Shown piece by piece: positions 44,111-52,625 of a stretch of 64,000 nucleotides of DNA; position 1 is the first letter of the stretch, and each line of letters starts with the position of its first letter. The notes under the pieces are model-generated. The model ran no database searches. It saw only the letters and a program-made list of their open reading frames with translations, and was not told where the DNA came from. This DNA is from Lactonifactor longoviformis DSM 17459 (GTDB taxonomy: Bacteria; Bacillota; Clostridia; Lachnospirales; Lachnospiraceae), in assembly GCF_900129135.1 (NCBI RefSeq), contig NZ_FQVI01000009.1:62001-126000 (forward strand), given 5' to 3'. A program made the translations under genes and the position numbers.

Positions 44111-46732
44111 TTATTTATTGTTCAAAGCCGCCTGAGCTGCTGCCAATCTAGCAATCGGCACACGGAATGGTGAACAAGATACATAGTTCAGACCAATCTT
44201 ATGGCAGAATTCGATGGAGCTTGGATCTCCGCCGTGCTCACCACAGATTCCCAACTTAATGCCTGCTTTTGTAGAACGGCCTTTCTTAGCAGCCATTTCT
44301 ACTAACTGTCCTACACCGTTCTGATCTAATCTTGCAAATGGATCGGACTCATAAATCTTAGCTTTGTAGTAAGCATCTAAGAATTTGCCGGCGTCATCAC
44401 GGGAGAAACCGAAGGTCATCTGCGTTAAGTCGTTGGTTCCAAAGGAGAAGAATTCAGCTTCCTCCGCAATTTCATTGGCCAGTAAAGCAGCCCGGGGAAT
44501 CTCAATCATAGTTCCGATGCGGTACTGGATATCAGAGCCTTTTTCATCCTTCACTTTTTCAGCGGTCTCAACAACTACATCTTTTACAAATTTTAACTCT
44601 TTCTTTTCTCCAACTAACGGAATCATAATTTCCGGAACAATCTTGAATCCTTTTTCTCTGGATACTTCGATTGCTGCTTCCATTACAGCCCTTGTCTGCA
44701 TCTTAGCGATTTCAGGATAGGTTACTGCAAGACGGCAGCCTCTGTGTCCCATCATTGGGTTGAACTCATGGAGGTCGTCACATTTTGCTTTTACTTCTTC
44801 CGGAGTTAAGCCCATATCCTTTGCTAATGCAGCGATATCTTCCGGATCTGTAGGTACAAACTCGTGAAGAGGCGGATCCAGGTAACGAACAGTCATTGGC
44901 TTGCCTTCCAGAACCTCATACATTGCTTTGAAGTCTGCTTTCTGGAAAGGAATCAGTTCATTTAAGGCTGCTTCTCTTGCTTCTACAGAATCAGAGAGGA
45001 TCATTTTACGGATCTTTGGAATTCTCTCAGCGTCAAAGAACATATGCTCTGTACGGCAGAGGCCGATTCCCTGAGCACCTAATTTGATTGCATTCTTTGT
45101 ATCAAGAGGAGTATCTGCATTTGCTCTTACTTTTAATGTTCTGAACTTGTCAGCCCATCTCATGATTCTGTCAAAGTTTCCGCTGATTGCAGCTTCCTCT
45201 GTCTTAATATCGCCTAAATAAATTTTACCTGTGGATCCGTCTAAAGAGATGTAGTCTCCTTCCACGATTTTCTGTCCGCCAAGCTCAAAGTATTTTGCTT
45301 CTTCGTCAATCTGGATTTCACCGCATCCGGATACGCAGGCTGTTCCCATTCCACGGGCCACAACCGCAGCATGAGATGTCATACCGCCGCGAACTGTTAA
45401 GATACCCTCTGCTGCATGCATACCCTCGATATCTTCCGGTGAGGTCTCAAGACGAACCAGGACTACTCTTTCGCCGGCTGCTGCTGCATTTTTAGCGTCA
45501 TCTGCTGTAAAGTATACTTTACCTGCTGCTGCACCTGGAGATGCGGGAAGAGCGGAACCGATTACCTGGCCTGCTTTTAATGCGTCTGCATTGAAAGTTG
45601 GGTGCAGTAACTGATCCAGAGATTTAGCGTCAATTCTGCAGACAGCTTCTTCTCTCGTGATCTTTCCTTCGTCTACCAGGTCACAAGCGATCTGGATCGC
45701 AGCAGGAGCTGTTCTCTTACCGTTACGTGTCTGTAAGAAGTATAATTTGCCTTCCTGGATGGTGAATTCCATATCCTGCATATCACGATAGTGATCTTCC
45801 AGTTTATGAGCGATTTTCATAAATTCATCATAACATTCCGGCATATCTTCCTGTAATTTGGAGATTGGCTGAGGAGTACGGATACCGGCAACTACATCTT
45901 CGCCCTGTGCGTTGATTAAGTATTCACCATAGATCCCCTTTGCGCCGGTGGATGGGTTACGTGTGAAGGCAACACCTGTACCGGAGGTTTCTCCCATGTT
46001 GCCGAATACCATTGCCTGTACATTAACGGCAGTACCCCAGTCGCCGGGGATATCATTCATACGGCGGTATACAATGGCACGTGGGTTGTCCCAGGAACGG
46101 AATACTGCTTTTACGGCTTCCATTAATTGAACCTTGGGATCCTGCGGGAATTCATCTCCCATTTTTTCTTTATAAATTGCTTTATATTTAGCGATTACTT
46201 CTTTTAAGTCATCGGCTGTTAAATCTGTATCGAATTTTGCGCCTTTTTCAGCTTTTACTTCGTCTAAAATTCCTTCGAAGAATGATTTGCTCATCTCCAT
46301 AACAACGTCGGAGAACATCTGAATAAATCTTCTGTAGGAATCATATGCAAATCTTGGATTTCCTGTTTTCTTAGCAAAGCCCTCTACGGAAACATCGTTC
46401 AACCCTAAGTTTAAGATGGTATCCATCATGCCAGGCATAGATGCTCTTGCTCCGGAACGTACAGATACTAACAATGGATCTTCTGTGTCACCGAATTTTT
46501 TACCCTGCATTTTTTCAAGCTCTTCTAAAGCTTTGAAAATCTGGCCCTGTACTTCATCGGTGATCATTTTACCACTTTCATAATAATCAGTACAAGCTTC
46601 TGTTGTAACTGTGAAACCCTGAGGGATAGGAAGGCCTAAATTAGTCATCTCTGCCAAGTTAGCTCCTTTTCCGCCAAGAAGGTTTCTCATATCTGCGTTT
46701 CCTTCTTTAAATAAGTAAACCCATTTTGCCAT
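44111..46732 (-). CDS. ppdK: Pyruvate, phosphate dikinase
   Basis: An 873-residue PPDK: N-terminal nucleotide-binding domain (AKWVYLFKEGNADMRNLLGG with KGANLAEM), central phospho-His domain with catalytic His (GGMTSHAAVVARGMG) and a C-terminal PEP/pyruvate TIM barrel (GICGEHGGDP). It interconverts ATP + Pi + pyruvate and AMP + PPi + PEP. The longer frame to 46876 is not used; the ATG at 46732 follows AGGAGGAATTATCAA and matches the family N-terminus. A neighbouring PPi-type phosphofructokinase suggests a PPi-linked glycolysis. Confidence 0.96.
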   Translation of the reverse strand: MAKWVYLFKEGNADMRNLLGGKGANLAEMTNLGLPIPQGFTVTTEACTDYYESGKMITDEVQGQIFKALEELEKMQGKKFGDTEDPLLVSVRSGARASMPGMMDTILNLGLNDVSVEGFAKKTGNPRFAYDSYRRFIQMFSDVVMEMSKSFFEGILDEVKAEKGAKFDTDLTADDLKEVIAKYKAIYKEKMGDEFPQDPKVQLMEAVKAVFRSWDNPRAIVYRRMNDIPGDWGTAVNVQAMVFGNMGETSGTGVAFTRNPSTGAKGIYGEYLINAQGEDVVAGIRTPQPISKLQEDMPECYDEFMKIAHKLEDHYRDMQDMEFTIQEGKLYFLQTRNGKRTAPAAIQIACDLVDEGKITREEAVCRIDAKSLDQLLHPTFNADALKAGQVIGSALPASPGAAAGKVYFTADDAKNAAAAGERVVLVRLETSPEDIEGMHAAEGILTVRGGMTSHAAVVARGMGTACVSGCGEIQIDEEAKYFELGGQKIVEGDYISLDGSTGKIYLGDIKTEEAAISGNFDRIMRWADKFRTLKVRANADTPLDTKNAIKLGAQGIGLCRTEHMFFDAERIPKIRKMILSDSVEAREAALNELIPFQKADFKAMYEVLEGKPMTVRYLDPPLHEFVPTDPEDIAALAKDMGLTPEEVKAKCDDLHEFNPMMGHRGCRLAVTYPEIAKMQTRAVMEAAIEVSREKGFKIVPEIMIPLVGEKKELKFVKDVVVETAEKVKDEKGSDIQYRIGTMIEIPRAALLANEIAEEAEFFSFGTNDLTQMTFGFSRDDAGKFLDAYYKAKIYESDPFARLDQNGVGQLVEMAAKKGRSTKAGIKLGICGEHGGDPSSIEFCHKIGLNYVSCSPFRVPIARLAAAQAALNNK

Positions 46733-46768
46733 TTGATAATTCCTCCTAAATGTAAATGTATAATTTTT

Positions 46769-46804
46769 GAATATTTTCCGCTGCCATGAATTCGAAAAAT
46801 ATTC
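46769..46804 (-). promoter_or_regulatory. Inverted repeat in the ppdK leader
   Basis: GAATATTTT (46769-46777) and AAAATATTC (46796-46804) are perfect 9-bp inverted arms between the ppdK promoter and ribosome site. It could be a regulator site or an mRNA hairpin; function unknown. Confidence 0.4.
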
Positions 46805-46841
46805 AATAGTTACCTTGTCTACGAATAATCGCACATAAATC

Positions 46842-46869
46842 ATTTTAACACAAGACTTTTCATAGTCAA
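46842..46869 (-). promoter_or_regulatory. Promoter of ppdK
   Basis: On the minus strand TTGACT (46869-46864), a 16-bp spacer and TAAAAT (46847-46842). It predicts a leader of about 100 nt containing the inverted repeat at 46769-46804. Confidence 0.55.
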
Positions 46870-46935
46870 GTGTCATTTATAAGTTTTTCCCAGTTTCATA
46901 CATTTACTCAAAAGCAGCTAAAAAAGTCATAAAAT

Positions 46936-46968
46936 AAAGGGCGAAATCCACAACGGTTCTCGCCCTTT
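46936..46968 (-). terminator. Terminator of the phosphofructokinase gene
   Basis: AAAGGGCGA (46936-46944) pairs with TCGCCCTTT (46960-46968). On the minus strand it is followed by ATTTTATGAC. It lies 15 bp past the stop codon. Confidence 0.7.
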
Positions 46969-46983
46969 TGCCTGCATTAACTC

Positions 46984-48219
46984 TTATTTCTTCGGAAAAT
47001 ATAAGTGTCTTGGGATTCCATTTACCATAAACGGAGCGTAGTCTCCCTGAATCAAAGGCCTTACATAATTAAGGAAATCCTCTGTGATATAAGTGCCGTC
47101 TCTCGTTATCCATTCTCTCGGTACCAATTTCTCATCATTGGCAATCTTATGTACATCGTAGATTCCAGTGGCGCACTGATAGGGATCATCAGATACTCTG
47201 TCTATTACGACCATCTTGCCGGTATCCCCTTCGTCTGCGGCCTTAACGGCAGCTCCTCCAACCATAAACGCTTCATTAATATCTACTCTGGAGGCAAGAT
47301 GAGACGCACTTCTTTGGAGGCTGCTAAACTCCACAGAACGAGTCTTACATCCTATTTCTGAGCTGATCAAATTGCAGAGATACGTAGCAGAACCTGTGAG
47401 CTGCTTATGTCCAAACGCATCCACATACTCGGCATTTCCGGAAAGCTCGCTGACATACCGGCCATCTTTAAGCTTGATCCCCTCGGATACTGCGACTACA
47501 ACATTATTCTTTTTCTTAATCAGATTTCTGATCTTTTCCATAAATTTATCTATATCGAATGGTATCTCTGGAAGATAGATAAGATCTGGTCCGTCACAGT
47601 CTTCACCCACAGACAAAGCAGAAGCCCCTGTAAGCCAGCCCGCATTTCTTCCCATAATTTCAATCACAGTGATGAGAACCTTCTTATAAGAAAGGCCCAT
47701 TCCGTCACGAATAATTTCCTTCGTCGAAGTTCCGATATATTTAGCTGCGCTCCCATATCCTGGAGTGTGATCTGTAAGAGCGAGATCGTTATCGATCGTC
47801 TTGGGAACCCCCACAAACTTCTGTGACTGTCCTGTAATAATCGCATAGTCGGATAATTTCTTTATCGTATCCATAGAATCATTGCCGCCGATATATATGA
47901 AGCATTCAATTTCCAGGCGATTCAAAATCTCAAAAATCTTCTCATAAATAGCCTTGTCTTCATGGATTTCCGGCAGTTTATACCTGCAGGAACCAAGGTA
48001 GGCAGAGGGTGTTCTCTTTAGAAGTTCAATGTCCATATCACTCTTAATATGCTTTGATAAATCTACATATTGCTCATCCAGAAATCCCTGAATGCCGTAT
48101 CTCATACCGTAAACTTTAGCTGCTCCTCTGTCAATCGCTGTTTTATATACACCTGCCAGGCTAGAATTAATGACCGCGGTGGGTCCTCCTGATTGTCCTA
48201 CAATAACGTTACCTTTCAT
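46984..48219 (-). CDS. Phosphofructokinase, probably PPi-dependent
   Basis: A 411-residue PFK. The N-terminus MKGNVIVGQSGGPTAVINSS, IYIGGNDSMDTIKKL and VPKTIDND are seen. In the PFK family, ATP enzymes carry GGDGS and PGT at these places, while PPi enzymes carry Asp after GG-x and Lys in PKTIDND; both residues here fit the PPi type. It would phosphorylate fructose 6-phosphate using PPi, reversibly. The ATG at 48219 follows GGAGGTGCGGAAT; the frame's earlier start (48243) is less good. Confidence 0.88.
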   Translation of the reverse strand: MKGNVIVGQSGGPTAVINSSLAGVYKTAIDRGAAKVYGMRYGIQGFLDEQYVDLSKHIKSDMDIELLKRTPSAYLGSCRYKLPEIHEDKAIYEKIFEILNRLEIECFIYIGGNDSMDTIKKLSDYAIITGQSQKFVGVPKTIDNDLALTDHTPGYGSAAKYIGTSTKEIIRDGMGLSYKKVLITVIEIMGRNAGWLTGASALSVGEDCDGPDLIYLPEIPFDIDKFMEKIRNLIKKKNNVVVAVSEGIKLKDGRYVSELSGNAEYVDAFGHKQLTGSATYLCNLISSEIGCKTRSVEFSSLQRSASHLASRVDINEAFMVGGAAVKAADEGDTGKMVVIDRVSDDPYQCATGIYDVHKIANDEKLVPREWITRDGTYITEDFLNYVRPLIQGDYAPFMVNGIPRHLYFPKK

Positions 48220-48257
48220 ATTCCGCACCTCCATATTTTGCACAATTTCTACGCATA

Positions 48258-48286
48258 ATTATATCAAAAATGTACAAATTATACAA
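48258..48286 (-). promoter_or_regulatory. Promoter of the phosphofructokinase gene
   Basis: On the minus strand TTGTAT (48286-48281), a 17-bp spacer and a perfect TATAAT (48263-48258), about 40 bp before the start codon. Confidence 0.6.
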
Positions 48287-48300
48287 GTGTATTTTGAAGA

Positions 48301-48383
48301 AAAGGGGACGTGTTCTTTCTAGAAAGAACACGTCCCAAATTCATCGAAGGGTGTCCCAATTTGAGCGACGCCTGTCCCTTTTA
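48301..48383 (-). repeat. REP-like element, left flank of the RAYT gene
   Basis: Reverse-oriented copy of the repeat. On the minus strand it reads AAAAGGGACAGG, then TTGGGACACCC, then a perfect 32-bp palindrome (48305-48336) with half-site GGGACGTGTTCTTTCT. It ends one base before the RAYT stop codon. Confidence 0.88.
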
Positions 48384-48384
48384 C

Positions 48385-49143
48385 CTACAAAACCTTCTCT
48401 ATTTGTTTAATCAAAACATCAGTTTTTTTATCGGAAAGATGAAGCGTTTTTCTTATTTCTCTCCTGAAATTTGTTTTAAATAGTGGCATTTTTAATACCT
48501 CTTTCATTGGTATTCCAGATGCTTTTTCCTGCAAATCCGCTAAGATTTCCATAGAGATATCGACTCTGACTATATCCATATCAGATTCTACGTCATCCAG
48601 GAGTATCCTGTTCGGCTGGTTATGAAACCATAAAAATTCTTTTTGCCCCTTAAAAGTCTCCTTGTATCGTCTCTTAGCATTTTCATGTATAATATTAGAA
48701 TTTGGACTGGAAAATTCTCCGAAACTGGAGAAGAGATAGGATCTTATGTCCTTTGTTAGATTTGCTTTTACTGGATTCATATGAATATATCGAAGGCAAC
48801 TCCAGTAATATCTTTCATCCTCTATACTTTGGCTTTTATAACGACTCTGAAACACATAGCCGGATCTATTCTTTTTTCTATTATAATATTCCGCAAATGC
48901 AGATAAAATATAAGCCATGTATTTTGATAATTCCGCCATTTCTGCCTTTATTAAAATATGGAGATGATTGCTCATAATACAGTACGCATGTATTTCCACT
49001 GAAACTTTTTCCAGATACTTTTTAATAAGGAGTTGCATGACTTTTTTATCATTTTTGTCATGAAATATGTCTTCTTTATTTATTCCCCTCGCCATAACAT
49101 GGTAAAGATCTGTAGAACTTCTTTTTCTTGCCGTTCTCGGTAT
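48385..49143 (-). CDS. REP-associated tyrosine transposase (RAYT, IS200-like Y1), ATA at the expected start
   Basis: A 252-residue single-strand transposase of the RAYT group. It has an HUH motif in MSNHLHILIKAE, the catalytic-Tyr helix region WSCLRYIHMNPVKANL and YVFQSRYKSQ. The family's N-terminal PRTARKRSSTDLYHV, which precedes MARGINKEDI, is encoded from 49140, but the codon at the expected start (49143-49141, after AGAAGGTGA) is ATA rather than ATG. The first ATG is at 49095, which would drop 16 conserved residues. REP-like palindromes flank it in opposite orientation. It may be weakly expressed or inactive. Confidence 0.85.
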   Translation of the reverse strand: MPRTARKRSSTDLYHVMARGINKEDIFHDKNDKKVMQLLIKKYLEKVSVEIHAYCIMSNHLHILIKAEMAELSKYMAYILSAFAEYYNRKKNRSGYVFQSRYKSQSIEDERYYWSCLRYIHMNPVKANLTKDIRSYLFSSFGEFSSPNSNIIHENAKRRYKETFKGQKEFLWFHNQPNRILLDDVESDMDIVRVDISMEILADLQEKASGIPMKEVLKMPLFKTNFRREIRKTLHLSDKKTDVLIKQIEKVL

Positions 49144-49185
49144 AAATATTCACCTTCTTTCAATTGGTTTTTATTATCTGCATAT

Positions 49186-49259
49186 GGGACAGGTCTGCTT
49201 TCAAATGGGACACCCCAGATGTATTTTGGGACGTGTTCTTTTTAGAAAGAACACGTCCC
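49186..49259 (+). repeat. REP-like element, right flank of the RAYT gene
   Basis: Contains GGGACAGG (49186-49193), TGGGACACCCC (49206-49216) and a near-perfect 32-bp palindrome (49228-49259) with half-site GGGACGTGTTCTTT and one central change. It is in the opposite orientation to the left-flank copy, so the gene is bracketed by inverted REP-like units. Confidence 0.88.
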
Positions 49260-49269
49260 CCTCTGCACA

Positions 49270-50664
49270 TTAGAACGTAAATTTATCCTCAAAATATGCT
49301 TTCAAATCTTCTATTTTAATTCTTTCCTGTTCCATCGTATCTCTGTCTCTTACTGTTACCGCTCCATCTTGCTCAGACTCAAAGTCAAAAGTTATGCAGA
49401 ATGGTGTACCTATTTCGTCCTGACGGCGGTAACGTTTTCCTATATTTCCTCTGTCATCGAATTCACAATTATATTTCTTTGAAAGTTCTTCATAGATTTT
49501 CCATGCTCCATCATTTAATTTTTTTGACAAAGGCAGAACTCCAATTTTAACAGGTGCAAGTACGGGATGGAAATGAAGGACCGTACGTACATCTCCCTTT
49601 TCTTCATCCAGAACTTCCTCATCATAGGCACTGCATAAGAAGGCAAGTACCATGCGGTCCGCACCAAGAGACGGTTCAATTACGTAAGGGATATATTTTT
49701 GTTTCTTCTCATCATCAAAATAAGTAAGATCCTGGCCGGATACGTTCTGATGCTGTGTCAGGTCATAATCTGTTCTGTCTGCGATTCCCCAAAGCTCACC
49801 CCAGCCAAAGGGGAAAAGGAATTCCACATCTGTAGTCGCCTTGCTGTAAAAGCTTAACTCTTCTTTATCATGATCTCTGTAACGAACTTCGTCGTCTTTT
49901 AATCCTAGAGTGCTAAGCCAGTTCAGGCAAAAATTTTTCCAGTAGTCAAACCATTCCAAATCTGTGTCTGGTTCACAGAAGAATTCCAATTCCATCTGCT
50001 CAAATTCACGAGTACGGAAAGTAAAATTGCCTGGTGTAATCTCATTCCTGAAAGATTTACCTATCTGTCCAATGCCAAAGGGTATTTTCTTTCTTGAAGT
50101 CCTCTGTACATTTTTAAAGTTAACAAAAATACCCTGTGCTGTTTCAGGACGCAGGTATACAGTGTTTTTTGCGTCTTCTGTAACACCCTGGAAGGTTTTA
50201 AACATCAGATTAAACTGACGGATATCTGTAAAGTTATGAGCTTTGCAGGTAGGACATGGAATCTGATGCTCGTCGATAAAACTTTTCATTTTTTCCTGTG
50301 ACCAGGCATCTACTGAACCATCAATATCGATTCCTTTTTCCGCACAGTAATCTTCAATAATCTTGTCAGCGCGGAATCTTTCATGACACTCTTTGCAGTC
50401 CATCAGCGGATCAGAAAATCCACCGAGATGTCCGGATGCCACCCATGTCTGAGGATTCATCAGAATTGCACAGTCCACGCCCACATTATATGGGCTCTCC
50501 GTAATAAATTTCTGCCACCAGGCCTTCTTAACATTGTTCTTTAATTCCACACCTAAATTGCCGTAGTCCCAGGTATTGGCAAGGCCGCCGTAGATATCAG
50601 AACCCGGATACACAAAACCTCTGGATTTTGCCAGAGCGACAATCTTTTCCATTGTTTTTTCCAT
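49270..50664 (-). CDS. glyS: Glycine--tRNA ligase (dimeric type)
   Basis: A 464-residue class II aminoacyl-tRNA synthetase. [20 protein letters not shown] near the N-terminus, motif 2 around [20 protein letters not shown] and the C-terminal [10 protein letters not shown]-like anticodon domain ([14 protein letters not shown]) identify the single-chain glycyl enzyme. The ATG at 50664 follows TTAGGAGAAAGAATA. It follows era and recO, a gene order common in Firmicutes, but has its own promoter. No T-box leader was seen. Confidence 0.96.
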   Translation of the reverse strand: MEKTMEKIVALAKSRGFVYPGSDIYGGLANTWDYGNLGVELKNNVKKAWWQKFITESPYNVGVDCAILMNPQTWVASGHLGGFSDPLMDCKECHERFRADKIIEDYCAEKGIDIDGSVDAWSQEKMKSFIDEHQIPCPTCKAHNFTDIRQFNLMFKTFQGVTEDAKNTVYLRPETAQGIFVNFKNVQRTSRKKIPFGIGQIGKSFRNEITPGNFTFRTREFEQMELEFFCEPDTDLEWFDYWKNFCLNWLSTLGLKDDEVRYRDHDKEELSFYSKATTDVEFLFPFGWGELWGIADRTDYDLTQHQNVSGQDLTYFDDEKKQKYIPYVIEPSLGADRMVLAFLCSAYDEEVLDEEKGDVRTVLHFHPVLAPVKIGVLPLSKKLNDGAWKIYEELSKKYNCEFDDRGNIGKRYRRQDEIGTPFCITFDFESEQDGAVTVRDRDTMEQERIKIEDLKAYFEDKFTF

Positions 50665-50708
50665 TATTCTTTCTCCTAACTTTCCAAACTTCGTAATCAA
50701 TCTGTCTT

Positions 50709-50737
50709 ATTATAACCTTTGTATATGATCTTTTCAA
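50709..50737 (-). promoter_or_regulatory. Promoter of glyS
   Basis: On the minus strand TTGAAA (50737-50732), a 17-bp spacer and a perfect TATAAT (50714-50709), with the start codon about 45 bp downstream. Confidence 0.7.
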
Positions 50738-50787
50738 GTTCTAACCCGTAGAATTTGTACCTGTTTATACGTGTAGAAATGAAAAAA

Positions 50788-50842
50788 ATAAGAGGAATAC
50801 TAAACTTTCAGCTTATCCTTCAGGGATTCTACTCCTCCTTAT
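50788..50842 (-). terminator. Terminator of the M16C-era-recO operon
   Basis: ATAAGAGGAATACTA (50788-50802) faces TACTCCTCCTTAT (50830-50842) with small bulges. On the minus strand the stem is followed by TTTTTTT (50788-50782). A competing CAGCTT/AAGCTG pairing is also present. Confidence 0.65.
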
Positions 50843-50855
50843 ATGGAAGCTGAAA

Positions 50856-50931
50856 AAGGGACAGGGCTTTCCGAATTTGGGACACCCCTTCCCTATTTTG
50901 GGACGTGTTCTTTCCAGAAAGAACACGTCCC
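50856..50931 (+). repeat. REP-like palindrome, solitary copy 2
   Basis: AAGGGACAGGG from 50856, TTTGGGACACCCC near 50876-50888, and a 32-bp palindrome (50900-50931) with half-site GGGACGTGTTCTTTC and a single central mismatch. All three boxes match the copies beside the RAYT gene 1.6 kb away. It lies between recO and its terminator. Confidence 0.88.
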
Positions 50932-50961
50932 CTTTTTCCCCTTTTTCGTCCCCTTTTTTTG

Positions 50962-51705
50962 TTACGTCATCTGCTCCAGTATCTCCAGGCTTTTGAATTT
51001 TTTATCTATATATTTCCCCGTATATGCCCCGACTATTCTGCCCAGATGATACAATGCTTCTTTTGATACAGTAAAGCTGTACAGCTTTTCCAGGGGAGAT
51101 GCTACGATATACTGCATGGTATACCTCACGGTTTCATCTATTACCATTCCATCCTCTGTATTTTTCCTGCAGTTTGGGCAGAGCACTCCGCTTTTACGGA
51201 CGCTGAAGGTATCCAGAGATTCTTTTTTCCCGCAGCTTACGCATTCGAACACCTGGGGATATTCACCGTTGATAACCATGGCCTTCAGTTCGAATATGTA
51301 GCGGATCAGCCGGTTATCCAGTCTCTCATTGAGAAGCGCTTTCAAAGTAACGTAGAGAAGATTGAGCATCTGCCTTTCATCTGTATATTCTCTGCCATAA
51401 TAGTCTGCAAATTCCAGAAAATAAAACCCGTAATAAACCCCCGGCTGAGCCACAGCCAGTTCTGTAAAGTAGTTTTTTACCAGTGCCTGCTGCATCTGGT
51501 AGGCGGTCCTCCCTTCGTACAAGATAAAGCTTCCGAATACAAAGGGATTGGCCGCTGCCAAAAGGGGGCTGTTCTGCCTTCTGGCCCCCCTTGCAAATGC
51601 TGTGATCTTTCCCCGCTCTTTTGTAAGCAGGACTAACCGTTTATCATAATCCCCTACGGGCATGGCTGATAACACCATTCCGGTCACGGTTATGGTTTCT
51701 GTCAT
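50962..51705 (-). CDS. recO: DNA repair protein RecO
   Basis: A 247-residue RecO. The N-terminal OB-fold ([32 protein letters not shown]) is followed by helices and a zinc-finger-like CVSCGK...CPNC motif typical of Firmicutes RecO. It loads RecA on SSB-coated DNA. Its start lies 3 bp after the era stop, with AAGGAAGTATAGAG upstream, showing an operon. Confidence 0.94.
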   Translation of the reverse strand: MTETITVTGMVLSAMPVGDYDKRLVLLTKERGKITAFARGARRQNSPLLAAANPFVFGSFILYEGRTAYQMQQALVKNYFTELAVAQPGVYYGFYFLEFADYYGREYTDERQMLNLLYVTLKALLNERLDNRLIRYIFELKAMVINGEYPQVFECVSCGKKESLDTFSVRKSGVLCPNCRKNTEDGMVIDETVRYTMQYIVASPLEKLYSFTVSKEALYHLGRIVGAYTGKYIDKKFKSLEILEQMT

Positions 51706-51707
51706 CT

Positions 51708-52613
51708 CTATACTTCCTTTTTATCATATCCAAAGTTCTTCATAAGAAAATCACTGTCCCGCCAGTCCTTTTTCACCTTCACCCAGAGCTTAAGATTGAC
51801 CTTCTCTTCCAGCATCTGCTCAATCTCATATCTGGCATTGGTTCCTATTTTCTTTAACATAGCCCCTTGTTTTCCGATAATGATTCCCTTATGGGAATCC
51901 CTCTCACAGATTATTGTAGCGTCAATATCCACAATATGCCCATGGCGTCTTTCTTTCATGGTGTCTACTGCAACTGCGATTCCATGGGGAATCTCTTCGT
52001 CCAGGGCATGAAGCGCCTTTTCCCGGATAATCTCAGCAACAATCTGCCTCTGAGGCTGATCGGTTACAGTATCCTCATCATAGAACTGGGGACCATAGGG
52101 AAGGTATTTGAAAATGCACTGTATAATATCCTCTGTGTTTTGCCCCCGCAGCGCAGAAGCAGGAATTATCTCAGCAAAATCCATGATTTTCCGATAGGCA
52201 TCAATAAAGGCAAGCACCTCTTCCTTCTTAACCGTATCTACTTTGTTTATTACAAGAATCACCGGGACATTGCATTGTTCCAGCTGTTCTGCAATATGCC
52301 GCTCACCGGCTCCAATAAAAGTAGATGGCTCCACCAGCCATAAAATTACGTCTACCTCCTTCAGAGTCCGCTCTGCCACGTGAACCATATACTCCCCAAG
52401 CTTATTTTTAGCCTTGTGAATCCCAGGCGTGTCCAGGAAAACAATCTGTCCCTGAGCACAGGTATAAACCGTCTGAATCTTATTCCTGGTAGTCTGAGGC
52501 TTTTTAGAAGTTATTGCGATCTTTTGCCCGATTAATTGATTCATCAGCGTTGATTTTCCCACATTCGGCCGGCCAATCAATGCTGCGAAACCGGATTTGT
52601 AATTTGTGTTCAT
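51708..52613 (-). CDS. era: GTPase Era
   Basis: A 301-residue ribosome-assembly GTPase. G1 [10 protein letters not shown]3 [11 protein letters not shown]4 NKVD and G5 SAL are present, followed by the C-terminal KH domain ([17 protein letters not shown]) that binds the 3' end of 16S rRNA. It sits between the M16C peptidase and recO genes with 12- and 3-bp gaps. Confidence 0.97.
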   Translation of the reverse strand: MNTNYKSGFAALIGRPNVGKSTLMNQLIGQKIAITSKKPQTTRNKIQTVYTCAQGQIVFLDTPGIHKAKNKLGEYMVHVAERTLKEVDVILWLVEPSTFIGAGERHIAEQLEQCNVPVILVINKVDTVKKEEVLAFIDAYRKIMDFAEIIPASALRGQNTEDIIQCIFKYLPYGPQFYDEDTVTDQPQRQIVAEIIREKALHALDEEIPHGIAVAVDTMKERRHGHIVDIDATIICERDSHKGIIIGKQGAMLKKIGTNARYEIEQMLEEKVNLKLWVKVKKDWRDSDFLMKNFGYDKKEV

Positions 52614-52625
52614 ACCTTCCTCTTC

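Noticed and set aside
50665-50961. T-box riboswitch before glyS
   Set aside because: No T-box sequence or specifier stem is visible; the promoter lies only about 45 bp before the start codon, leaving no room.
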